A stretch of DNA of 64,000 nt from positions 115,866,375 through 115,930,374 of the forward strand of contig CM034546.1 of assembly GCA_020055645.1 (NCBI GenBank). Reading direction: 5' to 3'. Positions 37,101-51,800 of the stretch are shown here, piece by piece. The stretch's first letter is position 1. Each line of letters opens with the position of its first letter. Position numbers and translations under genes: made by a program. The stretch comes from Tomocerus qinae (Eukaryota; Arthropoda; Collembola; Entomobryomorpha; Tomoceridae). The notes under the pieces were generated by a model. That model was not told the origin of the DNA, did not search any database, and saw only the letters and a program-made list of their open reading frames with translations.

Positions 37101-40100
37101 TAGCTTAGTTCATAATTGCATTTTTCTTTGTAGTATGCTTTCTCTACACTATAACTTGACTATATGGAAAAATTCTTTTATAAATTCACAAATATTTGAA
37201 AGCTCACGAGTTCTGTTATCTACAGAATTAATATGAACAGAGAATTTGCGGTATTTTGAATAGACTAGAATCTTTATAGGTTAATTTGTTTAGCCAGTCA
37301 ACAGTTTATTCACAATTATTAGCCTATTTAGATAGATAGAAACACAAGATGTCGATGGATAAATGATGTAGTGAAAATTAAAAAGGAGGCACTGATAAGA
37401 CAACAAATTCTGTAAATCAGCAAGACGTAGTATTGGGGTACTACATGTTATCACTGCTCATGATCTGTTTATAACGTCCATAAAATAATGTTTACTATTT
37501 ATGTGTCTTTTATTGGTACATACAGACATAATTTCCTTTGCATTCCTATTAATTTACAGGCAACATTTTGAACCGTACAAGTGCAAAAAATAGTTCATTA
37601 CATCACATAAAATATTTTATTTTGCCCTCTGCAATAACAACATTGACGACATTGATAGGTTTACTCTCTTTAGTGGCAGCTTTGATATATTATTACAAGA
37701 AACCGTAGGCGGAGTTATTCATAATCGTAATTAAATAGCCCAGAGATTGAAATATACATTAAAATAGTCCAAACATGTAACCAATTTTGCCTTATTCAAC
37801 CCAGTGTAACGTATTATGTTCTATGGCCATGTCTAGCGATAATAATAATGGAAAATGGTTAGACTTGACAATTACCTTGTTCCTACTTAATTAGACCTAA
37901 GTAGCAATTCAGTATTCACTTAAAACACATGATACATTAAGTTGGTACTCAACTACTTGGTAGAAACGTAGTACAACATAAACCATGTAACTAATGCATG
38001 CTATGAATACAAGGTAGTAAGTACCTATTAAAATGGATCACAAAGTAAGAATTTCACTATGAACTTATGAAAATATCCAGGTGTTGTTTTAAGTACAGAA
38101 ATGAGCATGCATCCTTTAATCCAATGCAAAGTGAAGAATTTATAGCTTTCTCTAAACAATGAATACACCCATTTAGATAATTACAGTTCTGTCTACTGAA
38201 AAGAGTCCTAATGTCATGCTACCATGCTTTTATTCGCAATTCGTAGTCGCGAATAATACAAAACACAGCACTAAAACGAGGAATACGCAAGAAATACAAC
38301 GATATAATCAATAGTTCTGCTGTAATGTAGGCCTACAATACCCTTAAATAGCCGTGGGTGTGTATGACGTGTCCCAAAGTTACAACGATGAATACAAAAT
38401 GTAAATTGGAAACTTCCAGTAGGCTTTTCCATGCAAACCTATAATTATTTAAATACTAATTCTGAAAGGACGTCATGCGTGCATGCATCTAATCACAATC
38501 GTAAAACAAGCTGACTTGTTAAATTGTAGACTTGCTGGGTTTTCTTTTCCTATAGTAGCAAACACAGATAATTCACAATTATCCTTCTACCTATATATCT
38601 CTCAGGAACACTTCCATTATATACAAAAGCAATGGTAAGCTAGTAGGGAATGATTCCTTGGTCTAGAGATCCTAAATGTACATCCCACTGCCCACCTATT
38701 TAAGCATTTCTGCTATACCAAACTGACATTTATTTTCATGTGGCTGAGTTCCCACTATTACGGAATGAAAACCCATATTTTTCTTCCCAAGCACATCACA
38801 GACATATTTATTAGACAGACTAATATAAAAACATCAAATACAGAATGTTGGCTCATGTTTATAATATGTATAGATTATAATTGACTCAAGCATTCTCCAT
38901 TTGGAATTAATCACCCATATAAATGATACACAACACGAACAAGGTACAAGTTGTGAAACAAACCATAATGCATAATATTACAAAGGTAGTATATATACCA
39001 CTATTAGGATGTGGTAACAAATAAAATGCAAGGTAATATTTTTTACGAATAAGGCATCTCATAGTCTTTCCTTCGCTTTGTATGAATATAATTTCTTCCA
39101 AATATGTGATTATTTTTTCCTTCACCTTGCCTTATTCTAGGTAATCGCATTCTGCATTCTTTCCCCATATATTTTCAATTCCATCCACTTTGTATGCTTA
39201 AACTACAATAAACGAACACAGAAAATTATATCTTCCAGATTAGTAGTATGGAGGATATTATTTCGCAAGTACATCCTAGTTTATATTTCTGAATATGGAC
39301 AAAAATGCAATTTGTAATCATAGAAAAGATTATTCTGTACATTATTATAGTAACCATTTCTCTAGGTACTTTTGTGTTGTGGAATGAAAAATGTTTCCTC
39401 CTTGGCTTTTAAATATGATTCTTTTTTCATGCTGCTATTAAAATGATTACAGATAATTTTCTTTGGCAGAGCATTACAAATCACAAAGAAAGCGTCTTTG
39501 AAAGAGACCCTCATTATTTCAGTACCTTCTTAAACCATTTACAGGACTGCAGTCTAAGGAAAAAATTACTATTTTCATGTCACAACAGAATGAGACTTTT
39601 TGGTTTTGCTGAAAGAAATATTTTTAACTATAACAAACGTTTTTCCGGTTTAATGCATTGAATCGATAGATTTTTAATTGAAATTCTTTTCAAATCTAAT
39701 CGTCTTCATTTGTCAAAGTAATTATTTAGCTTAATGTATCTATTTAATTTTTTAATACCAACATTTTTCACACTATTTTCTAAGTACATTATCACAAGTA
39801 TTAAACATGTTATCCGTATCCGTAATCCGTATCATAGTATTACTTGTTTAAACCTTGGCCTAAATTACCTAAGTTACTAGGACGGATTTGCAGGATCCTT
39901 TCCAAGCTGAAAAATGAAATGGGTGTGTGTATAAGCAAAATCATGATGGCCATGGTCTTTAACCCCAATGTGGATAGGGCTTAGCCGGTTCATGATGGCG
40001 AAGGGGCGTCTCAACCGTTGACAGCTTTCAGTAATTTATGCGGGTACGATGAAAGAATTTCAGTTGGTGGAAGTTCCTTTACTAATAGAAGGCAATGGCG

Positions 40101-40679
40101 TATTTCGTACTATGTATCTGTAGTGTGCAGTACCGTCGGATTCGTTCTTCTCTGATACATCATGTCTGATACTGAGAGTGCTTCTGCTTACAGCGGAGGA
40201 AGGAGAAAGGTAGGGGTAGTCTGTATAGAACATGTTATGAGTCTCTGGTGGTAGGGAGACACTGTTCTGCCTAAGGATCCAAAGACCCAACACACAATGT
40301 TGGACCCTCGTGTAACGTTTTGGTCTAGGTAGGAAAATCTTAGAAGGCAGAAGGGGCTTAGCTCTGAAAGTAGGTACCCTACTAATGTTAAATTTCGAAT
40401 TTGAAACCGCTATAACTGTAACACCGCACCTCGTCGGTCCTTCTAACTTACAGATATTGTCAATTTGGACAAGACGATTCTAATGATGTAAACATCATTG
40501 CGTTGCGGGGCATTGACATACATCAAAAATCGATTCGAAAATATAAGTAGGGAATTGCATGGTTAAGCTGAAGCCGCGCCAGATAGCCTCTCAGATTTAA
40601 TTGTCCTCACAGCCCCTATTCAACCCAACAGAGTGCAACATCCGCATCTTGCGTGTCCATTTAGAAGTAGTATAAAGTG
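34173..40679. other. non-coding DNA with a base-skew switch, no gene recognised
   Basis: 34,340-35,040 is G-rich and C-poor on the + strand; 35,200-36,150 is the reverse. The frame 34671-35048 (minus, 125 codons) has an ATG and better base composition, but is overlapped by another minus frame and a + frame and matches no family. The rest is AT-rich without recognised features. Confidence 0.5.
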
Positions 40680-41200
40680 TATTGGAAAAAAATTTCGAAA
40701 CATTGAAGAAATTGGTTCTAAGATTTTAGAAACAAAAAAATGAGTCCTAAATGTTTGAAAAATGAAGAAATATTTGGGTACAAAAAATTTCAAAAAACCA
40801 AGAAATAGATCTCGCAATGAAAACTGAATAAATTGATTTCACAGAAAATAAAAATTGTAAAAATTTTAAAAAATAAAAGAAAACATTTAAAATTATAAAA
40901 TGAAAAATGGCTTTTTTAAAATGAAAAATAAGTTTTTTATACATTTTATTTATACATTATATTATACATTTATAAAATATACATTTTAAAATTTAAAATG
41001 AAAAAAGGTTTTTCTAGATTTAAATGGAAATTAAGTTCTTCTAAATTAAAAAATTGAAAAACGTTTTTCAAAATTTAAAATGAAAAATTTAAATTCTTCT
41101 AAATTAAAAAAATGATAAACAAAGGTTTTTCAAGATATAAAATGAAAAAGCAAAAAAATTTAAGTTTATAAAATTCAAATTAGGCTTTCTAAAATTTACA
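40680..41200. repeat. very AT-rich degenerate tandem repeat
   Basis: Repeated words AAAATTTAAAATGAAAAA, GGTTTTTC and TTCTTCTAAATTAAAAAA recur every few tens of bases, giving a loose repeat of roughly 80 bp decayed by small gaps. There is no coding potential. Confidence 0.6.
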
Positions 41201-41455
41201 AAGTAGGCTTAGTAAAGGAGACATTAACTCATTAAAAGAGCTGTCCTTCATTGGAGCTTTTTCAGTACTATCCAACTCCAGATAATCATTGATGTATTAC
41301 TGTATAATCTTCCCGTTAATAGTACCATGTAATTGTGGGAAAAGCATACATTATATTTCTTAGAATTAAACTAAAGAAATATGTTTCGTAAAAATTGGAA
41401 AAGTGAAGAAATGGATTTGGTATCATTGTTAAAAATAGATATTTTTTAAATAAGA

Positions 41456-41506
41456 AAATTCATATCTGTAACAAAGTTTCCAAAATTTTGTTACAAATAT
41501 GAATTT
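41456..41506. repeat. 20-bp inverted repeat hairpin
   Basis: 41456-41475 pairs with 41487-41506 with one mismatch around an 11-base loop. It is small and AT-rich. It may be a terminal part of a lost element, or chance in AT-rich DNA. Confidence 0.5.
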
Positions 41507-41790
41507 CCTTAATTTCTTTAATTTGAAACTACATTTTCTATCAGCAGGGCAAATTTAAATGTCTGATTTTGTCACATTTTTGAATAATTTTGAATAATAA
41601 TGCTTCAATAAAGTATTCAAAAATGTTTCAGAAGTACTGACGCAAGAAAAAAAATTCTTATTGTTTTTGTGACAATGAAAAGAGTATATAAGCTAAATGT
41701 TTTGCCAATAAACTTTGAATAATGGAAAGAAATACGCTTACTTATTATAATTTTTAAGAATTGAGTTAAAATAATATTTTGTTTAACAAT

Positions 41791-41880
41791 ATACAGGGTG
41801 TCCGCAAAATATGTACAACTTTTTTATACTTTCTATACTTAACTCTGAAAAGTTGTGCATGATTCGCCGACTCCCTGTAT
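41791..41880. mobile_element. small mariner-like MITE with CAGGG ends
   Basis: 33-base ends (41791-41823 and 41848-41880) are inverted copies with several mismatches. They begin TACAGGGTGTCC and end CTCCCTGTA. Excluding the outer TA on both sides leaves ends starting CAGGG flanked by TA, the target duplication of Tc1/mariner elements. The unit is only about 86 bp and has no coding capacity. Confidence 0.65.
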
Positions 41881-42539
41881 TTATCTTCAGCAAAAACGAT
41901 AAAAAACAAGAAAGTTTTTTTTTAATTAAAATATTTTTCGAATTTCAGTTTGCTAACTCAATCTAATATAATTTAAAATTGGGCCTAGAGATTTCGGAAT
42001 ATACATCAACTGCTTTAATTAATTTATTAATTTCAGACTTTAGTAAATAACTTTTCTCATCCTTTGAACTGCTCGGTTAAATCAAATATTTAATAGGGGT
42101 TTTACGCTCGGTTAAATCATGAGTGTCGGGTATCTGTACCTTTGTTTCTCTGCACTTGGGAAAAATCTGACTATACTTATATATTGTGACATTATGATGA
42201 ACTGGACCATGTATATATGTTATATGGGGTGTACTGCCTCACTACAAAGTGATAGTACTGGGCGTAGGCCGCATTCCGGGCCTATTGCCAACTCCCTCAA
42301 CACTGGTATTGTTGTTAATTAATACCCGAGAAGCCTAAGGCTGTCATTTACGAGTCACTGTTGTGGGACTGTTATCGGAAGTCTACTAGCCCAACTAAGA
42401 CAGGTTATCCAGGCTACTCTACGTACACTACACATATACGAGGTATCAACAGGACAGCCCTTGTAATTGCGGGTTCGTGCTTAACCTTTGTCTTAATTCC
42501 ACATTAACAACTCAAACACTCGCCTTTAAACAGCCCTCG

Positions 42540-42880
42540 GCCATTTCACCCAGCCAAAGAATCGTACTGGCAGTGGGAGCAAACATTGATTAGTCAGTCG
42601 ACTGAGTACTCGAGTATAAAGTCGGCACGCCGTAAATTGATTTGATGTACGGCATGCCGTATATGCCGAAAATGCCTTAAATTAAGCAAAGACATCGTTT
42701 TTGACAGGGAATAAATCCGATTTTTGGCGATATTTTTTAGTTTACGGCATTTACGGCATTTATGGCATGCCGTACACTGTTTTTGTGCGGCATTTACGGC
42801 AATATACGGCGTGCGACATTTACGGCACACTCGATACCTGACTCCACCAAGCCAGTGTGGCTGGGTTGAACTGGACCATT
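42540..42880. mobile_element. foldback element D rich in ACGGC words
   Basis: The outer ends pair (ACCCAGCCA at 42548-42556 with TGGCTGGGT at 42858-42866), and so do inner blocks (GGCACGCCGTAAAT near 42633 with ATTTACGGCACAC near 42818). Inside, TTTACGGCAT and the palindrome ACGGCATGCCGT or close variants recur. The 78-codon minus frame at 42594-42830 (Cys/Lys/Arg repeats) is only a reading of these words. Confidence 0.55.
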
Positions 42881-45800
42881 TAATAGACTGAAGTAATTGT
42901 ATCTGATTATTGAGTTATAAGATATTTAAGTGCGTTTGAAATTCTTATAAATTGGCAAGTATGTATTATATTTTTAATCGAAATTTTAAAATTAATATTT
43001 TGTTTTGATATATTATACTTATTTCTCCGCAACCACTACTTCGAAAATATTTCTGGTATTGCATTTTTGATTTTACCCTAAGGAACTGTTTAATGTTAGA
43101 AAACTGTCGGCAGATTGCAATATTTTTGTAATTACAAATAATTTTTAGCATAAATCAGATAGAAATACTATAATGGAAATTGTTTGAACACTGTGTGTAT
43201 ACAAATAGTAAGTCGAGACAAAGTTGACAACTTCCAAGCAGGGCATGTAGAGATTGAGAAGAGAGACATTGCATTGGTGACTTGGTTTGCAGAGGAGCAT
43301 TTGTCCCCTCTGTGCTTTCCAAAGTGAGCGGTAGTAGCATTCTATCCCGGAGTGATGTTAAGCCGTTTGCGGAGATGGCGATAACATTGCCTGTTTCTCT
43401 TGTCGGGAACCAGAGCGTTGGAGCATGGAACGAAACGAGAACTTAAGTTTCTTGATTCTTGATTTCAGGCATGTGTGACTTCTTATTCCAGTCCAGTTTT
43501 CCTAGTTATGCTTGGCACTCAGGATCATTACAATAATATTATATTAGATGATGCACATGTTATTCCAGGCTATTTTATATGAATTTAAGTTACTAAATAT
43601 CACTGCGTGTGAATAAATGTAATTACACTTACTAATGGTATATTTACACGTACACCTGAAAAGACAAACAAAAACCGATACAAGTTATTTACCTGAGAGG
43701 AATATCAATGCAGATGGTAAGCCATGCAGAAATGCTACTGATGTTCCAAGATTATTAAGATTAGCTTTAATGCATTTAGGTAAGTAGGGGGAAGTCTCGG
43801 TCAGGAATTTAAACAGAAGATGAATTATCAATATCTTGCATGATAAAAGCTAGAGAAGCTTTCTTGCAATATTATAATATATTTATTTGCATATAGAACA
43901 GTGCTACCAATTTCGTGAAAGACTTATCTACAGTGTACCTAATAATCTTTCATTCGAAAGTACCATTGGTTTGACAATTAGCACACGTAATGCATATGAC
44001 AATGATAGTTAAAATTTGTGCAATCCGGATTTGGGTTACGGATTTTATGGGCAAAGGAACATAGGTTTTGAAATTCGAAGTTATATTGCTTGGGTTGCTC
44101 ATGTACGCTGACAATGTAGAAATAAATAATAGAGAGCTAAGGAAAGTTGTACTTTATACTGGGCTGGGCTGTAGGGTTTAAGTACTGCAGATATCTATAA
44201 GTACTTATGTCACAACAAAGAGGTTTTCATTAGGAACATGCAGAAGTACTATGAGTTTGCACAACGATCGAAATTGCATGGAAATTGCAAAGGTGGGCAG
44301 GCGTAACATAACATTTGATTTATTAGCGTGAGACGACGGACGTGCGTAGTTAGTTATTCGCTTAATATCTAATTTATATCTTAAGCTGAACACGTTTGGA
44401 AATTTTGGTTAGTGACTGACTGGACATGACGTGACATTTATGGTGGAACGGTTATTAAACTGAAATTAGGATGCATAGAGACCTACAGATTGAAATGACA
44501 AATTGGCATTAGGTGAGCTCGGCTGTATGGAAAAAGGGCTAACAGAACTTGACACGGTAAATGAAAATCACCTGCAATCAGCCTAGTAATTGGCACTGCT
44601 AAAACTTTGATCTGTTTACAATTGTCCACTATGATTAGTCTGAACTGCTATGCAATATACTTGGTTATAGTGAGTATTGGAAGATTGATGTAGGTAGTTA
44701 TTAAGTTGGAAGTGGTAGTAATGGAGTTCTGATACCTAAATACATGGTATGCATGAACTAGCATTTAAGTATACAAAACATTACATAGGTAAAATGTTGT
44801 AAGGCAGGTAATCTTCAGAAGATGCATCCGTGTACATACATAGAAAAGGATATCTATACATTAGGTTCTGATATTGAGAACATGAATTGGTCGGTATATA
44901 ACGATGAGCGTAAGCGTAGCATAGAAAATTCAGAAAGTAGAGAAAGAAACTAACAATGCGAAAGAGTGTTATCTCTTGTTCCTATGTATCTAGTAGGCCC
45001 TGAAATGTATACAGACTTATTCATCCCGAAACTGTTTATTTTTACATTACAGGGCACACAGAGCCGATGGAACACAAAAATACACACACATCCCTTCTGC
45101 ATAGCATATACACATAGAGTAACACAAACATACAGATATCACTACCTTCTGTCTGTACAATTCATTCAGGATCTTTCATGCATAGAATTAAATAGTACAC
45201 CTAAACAGTTGAGCGCAAATACCTAGCATAAGTACAAACGCTTAGCATTTACACCCAAGGATTGTATAGTCACGATTAGGCTAATGGCAGCAGTTATGCA
45301 AAATGTGCTAATGCAAAATATAAGTTATATATTGCGACGTACGTCATGCCTTAGTAGTTAGTACCTAAACCTGTACCAGATTTCTTGTTCAAATACTGAT
45401 AGGATAACATGTATAGATTTTCCCTGGATTTTCCTGGTGTGGTTTCCTTTTCAAAGTATTTTGCACGTCTACCCACTTCTACCGGTGAGAAGAACAGTGG
45501 AAGTAAAAATACATACAATCTGTCCAATCTGATTGTTATTGGCAGTTGCATTTATTTAGATAGAGACTGAGCAAACAAAGATATTAGCCGGACTCGTCCA
45601 CTTGAGAGTGTACTCAGATTATAAATTGGCTTTTAAAGGATTCCACCTTAATAACGATAATAGCAACTTGTTTTTTGGAATAATGATATAGTTAGCCCTA
45701 ATGTAACATAAGCACATAATGCAAGTACCATTAAGCAGCCTTAGGGCAACATCGTAAATTACATGAATTAGATAATTAATATGAAACCTAAGGCAAGGTT

Positions 45801-48800
45801 ATGGAATGATGATAAATATGTTGATGGGACGAGAAGCTGAATAAAGTCACTCCTATATTGTGTTTTACAAAGGAAGATAAGACTCTCTGAATCCTAGTCT
45901 ATACTTAAAAACAGGAGATAAGAACTAAATGAGTTTCTGTTTTCTCAGTGTTCCTTTTCCATTGTATTAAATGGCAGTGTTGAGTTGAATTATTAATCGT
46001 AATAACTACACTTGAGCTACACATGGTGAATAATACGTGAGATTTCCTTAATTTCCTCCCTATCTTACATTTTGCCCATTATGACGGTGTTGTGTGGCGG
46101 ATTGAGATGCAACTTTTTCTCTTTTCATTGACAACTGAGTTTACACATAAAGGATTATTGCCCATAAATAAAGTTGCACTACCCGCCTATTTACATAGAC
46201 AGTGTAGGTGGTAGTTGTACATATGAAATTCAAATCCGTTGGTTTATCTCATTAATTAACGTTATCTTGTTGTGTAATTGAGTTTATTGGTCAGCTTTTG
46301 TTTGCGCAAACAGATTTCCAAGAGTCTGTTTACAGGAATGGTAGTAGTCTTTCCCATCATCATACCAATAATTTTTCATTTCGGTCGTGAAAAAGCAAGT
46401 TTATCTTGAGAAGTTGTTGTAGACGATAGAGTTCCCTGTTTTAGAAAATTTACAAATGTAATGCTATGTACCACACGTGTTAAAGAAGATAGGCTGAAGC
46501 TTAGATCAGCATCTTTTATAGAGTAGTAGAAGTGTTATTGGATTCCAGAGAAACTGTATTTAAATACACAGTTGGTGATGAAGATGGATGATTTCAAATC
46601 ATTTGCCATATCTATCATTACAAGGCATGAGTTGTGATGTAGAGTTTTGATAAGAAACAGCTCTCAAGAATGTTAACATTACTTCTATACATAACATGCC
46701 TATCTGATTGCAAGTGCATCTTAATCTGATAACTATCTTTGATGTGTATTAGCTAAAGTTTGATTCTAAACTCCTGCATATATGACGTTAGTAGTTCATA
46801 TGAATAGAGAGTATGCAGGATAAATGTGCTAAGTTAATACTAGCATGATGCTGATGTGCTTTAGAATAGCTACTAAACATTGGCAGAGGCATGCAAAGAA
46901 AATGTTGGAGTAAGTGTATGTAAGTTGTGGATGCTACAGACATGGAGCTTGTAGGAAAGCAGGAATTCTGTCTACCGACCGGCAAGTCATTATAAAAAGA
47001 GACTCTTCTTGTGTAGCCAAGAGTTTCTTTATTTAGAGTTGTTCTTTGGGGCTCCTCTCTTCTTACGCAGTTCAACTAATTCAAATAAAAAGTCTGAACT
47101 TAAGTGTAGCTTAGTTGTAGAAGACAGGCTGAACATTTTTCTAAACGCACAGTTCGTAAGTCTCGAATTCACGAACTGCAGCATGAAGAGTTTCATTGCA
47201 GTGGATTGACGTGTCCTGTTTACCATCTATTAAATAATTACCTATGTCTGCAGAATATAAATGTATCTTTTAGCAAAAATTAGCAATATTTTATCTCATA
47301 ACTAGAAGTGACTGACGCGTTGTCAAGATTGGTAGGACCTAGTGTTAAATGCTTTTAATAACTTGCAATCTGAACACGCCTCTTCGTCCCTACTCGACGT
47401 ATGTGGTAAAAATGCGGTGAAACAATCTAAGTCAATAAAAGATTGAGAGCATAGGCACATCACAGTACTTATAATCAGCGAAGATTTAACTCGTTAATTC
47501 TATTCATACATAATCACACAACACGTAAAGTTAAGTACAATTAAGAATAAATGGACCTCACCGGCTGTCAGTCAAAGGTGGCTTTCGAAGCAGAAAACTA
47601 AAAATACATTCATACATTTTCTCATTATAATTTATAATCACTCAGCTCATCCTTCTCGTAATGATATTAGTGGAAGCAATCCCACAACAAATGGAATAAA
47701 CCATAATAACTGGTTCGATAGAGTTACACTACGGAAAGTATAACAAAATTAACTTTGGAGCCGAGCTAGTAGCGGAAAGAAGGATTTGTCTCGAAAAATT
47801 CTCTTAATTTGTGTACGCGATGGAAATTAATTCTAATAATTGAGAGCCCACAGGGCAAGCTCTCAGCTCCCGTACACCTTAAAGGAAGTGCTAGCCAACT
47901 TGTTTTTTAAAATCCATTTTCTGCTTTTTTAACGCAACCTGTTTTTCCTTTTTTATCTAACAGAATCTCTGTTTATACCGTAGCAGGATTAGAACCAGCG
48001 CAGATATTATATTATTACATATTACATACTGTACACATTATTTATCTCACTCCACTTAATACCTACGTAATCCTACGCTCTGTCTGAGTCTCCTTGCATA
48101 AGCATTGCGCTTAGACAGCGTACCAAATGAGAATCATCCAATGCTCTCCTTTGTTGTTGTTGTTCTTCTCCTCTGCTACATTTTTCTCTTCACTTTTCTT
48201 TCTCTCCAACATCATTCAACCGAAACTAATAAGCAAACTTCAGGACTACACTGCATTCGGACCTTTACTAATCTAATCTAATTGAATTCCATTATAGTAA
48301 CTGCAAAGTAAACAAATAGCTAAGTCGTACACATTTCAGTTGCCAAAACCAATGTACCTAGGCGCTCTATGTCTCGTAACAAAAATATTCTTATTTATTG
48401 CTGTTTCAATTCGTATAATTGCTAATATAAATTAATTTGATTTAGATACAGGTTTTGACTAACTTTCTTGAAAAATCCCCAATGCTGTAACAAAGTTGGA
48501 ATCTATCACTTAAGAAATATCTTTTTGTTAGTATGTCTTCCAAAGAAATTTTGGTATTTGTATAACACTTACCATACACTAGTAGATACCATTGTACAGA
48601 TAGGGATAATATAATTAGGTTTTTAGACGAATGCACAATTTAAGAATGCTTCATGCATTAGCTACTTAACAAAGATTCTCCTTTTACCGCTATAAAAAAT
48701 TAGTCGATAGATACATACTCTAGATTTCATTGTAAAACAGGAGCAGAATTTACAAGGCTATGTACTTAGCACCAATTTTTCTGCGTCTGTTTATTAGTAG

Positions 48801-51800
48801 TTACGTACGTAGTAAATAGGTACAGATAGTGATTGTAAGAGTTACAGTATGCATAACCTTCAACTCCATAGGCCTTACTCAGATACGGATTTAAAATGCC
48901 GAGATCAGAGATAATTTTTCTTTCAATTAAGATTAAAGAATGATATTCACACGGCAGAGTTTAGTATAAATTTTCATCACAAGTGTTAGTGCTACTAGGG
49001 GTTGTTAGTACACAGATCTAAACATATTTACTAGTAGCTCCCTACCCGTGTATATCCATCGATAAACTATATTTTTTGTTTTTAGGGTGAAGTTAAGAAT
49101 TCCATTGAGAATAGTATTAGGTGCTACTCCCAAGTACATAGAAAACATTTCTTGGCAATTAGCAGTCTTTGTTTTTTGGTGAATATAATACTATGACTTA
49201 TGTAAATACACAAGAGATAAGACCTAAGTGATTTAGTTATATTGCAAGTGATAATAAGTGGCGTTATATGTAAATGGAGGGATAAGAGCATGCACGTACG
49301 GTTGGATGAGGGAAATGACAGTAGGCGTGTGAGAGAGATAAGAAACAGGGACTTTATGTTGATATACTTGCAAAAGCAATACAAATACAGGATTTATAGA
49401 AGTTGCTGTTATGCCTACCTCGGCTACATTCATTTTCCATTCAATGTAAAATGTATTTGCATCGCTCTAGTTGGACTTTAAGTAACGTTCTTCATTTATC
49501 ACTTATGGAATCGCTAAGTGTTGTCTTATTCTGCGCTGTGTTATATTCTAGCTAAATACATAAAGCAAATCAAACTTTTTATCGAGGGAAGTGAGCAGGT
49601 GAGTGAAGTGAGACTGGCACAGATAAGTAATCACAGATCCTTATCGTCTGATTTGGTGGATATGTTAAAATGGTAACAATCGCAGCAAGAATGACACTCA
49701 GACAGTTCTTGTGTACTTCTCGCTAGAAAACAAGAGACACATATTTATGTCTCATTGGTGACACAGATGTCATTGGCGGTATCCTTTTCTCCTTCGCTAG
49801 CTCCCCGTTAATCTTTGCTTTAGTGCACACACTATTTACTTTACCACGCATATCAAAAGTTATATTTTCTATGCTCTTTATAATCTGTTTACATTTAACA
49901 AACAAAAGTTCAATTATTGAAGCCATTGTAAAGGATACATTCATTTAAATATGTTCTAAATGCTTTAACCTCATTTAAAATAGATAATTGTTACATTATT
50001 AGGTACTATTGTATAGGTAGACAAATTTTCGAGGGCAAGGTTTATTACTAGTACGATGGTTGTGTTGAAAATATTCAAAAATAGTTTTTGGATATGGCAA
50101 AGTTGAAAATAATTTGCCAAGGGTCTATTGAAAGAGCTCAGTTGTATTGCCAAAGTGCATTAAGATGACATTGTAGTATGTGTTTAAGAGTTGCAGTCTT
50201 AGATTTGGGTTGAGTTAGTCTGTATTACGGGAGTAGAAGTGCCATTTACACATAGTCGACAGGGTATGTAATGTAGGTGGCAACGCTCCTCATGCCAAAC
50301 AATTAAAGAGCGATTCTACCGGCACTTTGGTCAGAATTACTGACACTTAAACAACAAACGTAAACATAACATCCCATCATTTTGAACTGGCAGTAGTGCT
50401 TCTTATTTGTGAGGAGGTAAAGGCAAGTCATACCCATTGTGTAGATATTTCTTAGAAGTTTAGACAAGTTGGTTGTGTACATATCATATACATATATCTA
50501 TCGTTATGCTGCACATTATACTTACATAATAGATACATACATAATCCCATTTAGTACACACACTAAAACAATAACATCATATCACGTAAAACAATTCCTT
50601 AGTTATAGCAGACCAGAAGAAGTGGAGTTAGTTCAGAGATTATAAAAGGAAAGTAATTGGAAATAAACTGAACAAGTAGCTCTACACGAAAGCATTAGAC
50701 AAAGCAGGAACTCTACATAAAGTTCATGGTTTCGGCGAAGCAAAGACGACGGAGTAATGTAATGGCTCATTGACGTGGTGCATTGCTTGATGAAACGATG
50801 ATATATATCTGCATGCATAACGTACACATACATTCGTATACTAGTAGAAATATATAAGAGTAACAAACAATATTTGTGTGAGGTATATTTGGTAGTGTGA
50901 CTTTAAGGGTCCTGCACTCCCATTTGATCATTTGACGACCTTCCAATGTGGCAAAAAATGACATTTTCGGGGGCGTATTACCTCATAAAACTGCGTCACG
51001 GGTCATTTTAGCTATGACTCTTCCGTCCTCTCTCTTACTCTATTGTCAATACCACTCGGCTCTCCTATACGCAGTTAACTACAGCTTGTTTTGCAAATAT
51101 GCAACTTGAATAAATACTTTACAGTCTCTTTTTCTCTACCAACCACAACAGATACATTTTAAAGGCTACTGTATAAACATTGTGTCACATTATAGTTACT
51201 ACCGGAGTGCTGAAATATTTTTTGTCCTACGTGTTTACCAATATTTTCTACTTTGTCATACTGTCGTGCTGTATACAGCTATTTTATTTCATTGGCCACG
51301 TACATAGTAATTCTAATGTACTGCTAATGCAAATTACTGTCAAATTAAGTAGTGCAAGGAGTAGTATCTAAAATTACTATTGAATCATTAATAATATTAT
51401 CGGTAAGTCATTAGTTGGATATTCTAGTTGCACTATTTATTGAATTTACTAGTTTTTTGAAGAATGGCATATGTCATGTTGTGTGTGATGGATGTTAGTG
51501 GAAAGATCTGGTCCTGGAGCTGCAGAAGTCTTGTGGACAGTTAGAGCATATTTATTTAAATTTTCCTGTTGCAGTTTATTAGGGTGTAAAGTATTTTATG
51601 AGCTTGTCATCTGGATTTCTTAATAGAGCTTTCTGTATTCTTTGCGTGAAGGATTTGGTTTGGGAAAGAAATCGTGGTTTTCTTTAACTCCTTGCCATTG
51701 GTAACTTGATTTATTTTTATTGTGAACAGGCATACATCCGTAATTGATATTTTGAGTAACCCCAAGTAGCCAAGTCTCTATACATCATGCTAGAGTTAAT

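Noticed and set aside
42594..42830. Cys-rich 78-codon minus frame resembling a small zinc-binding protein
   Set aside because: The CRKC-like repeats come directly from repeated ACGGCAT words of a foldback element.
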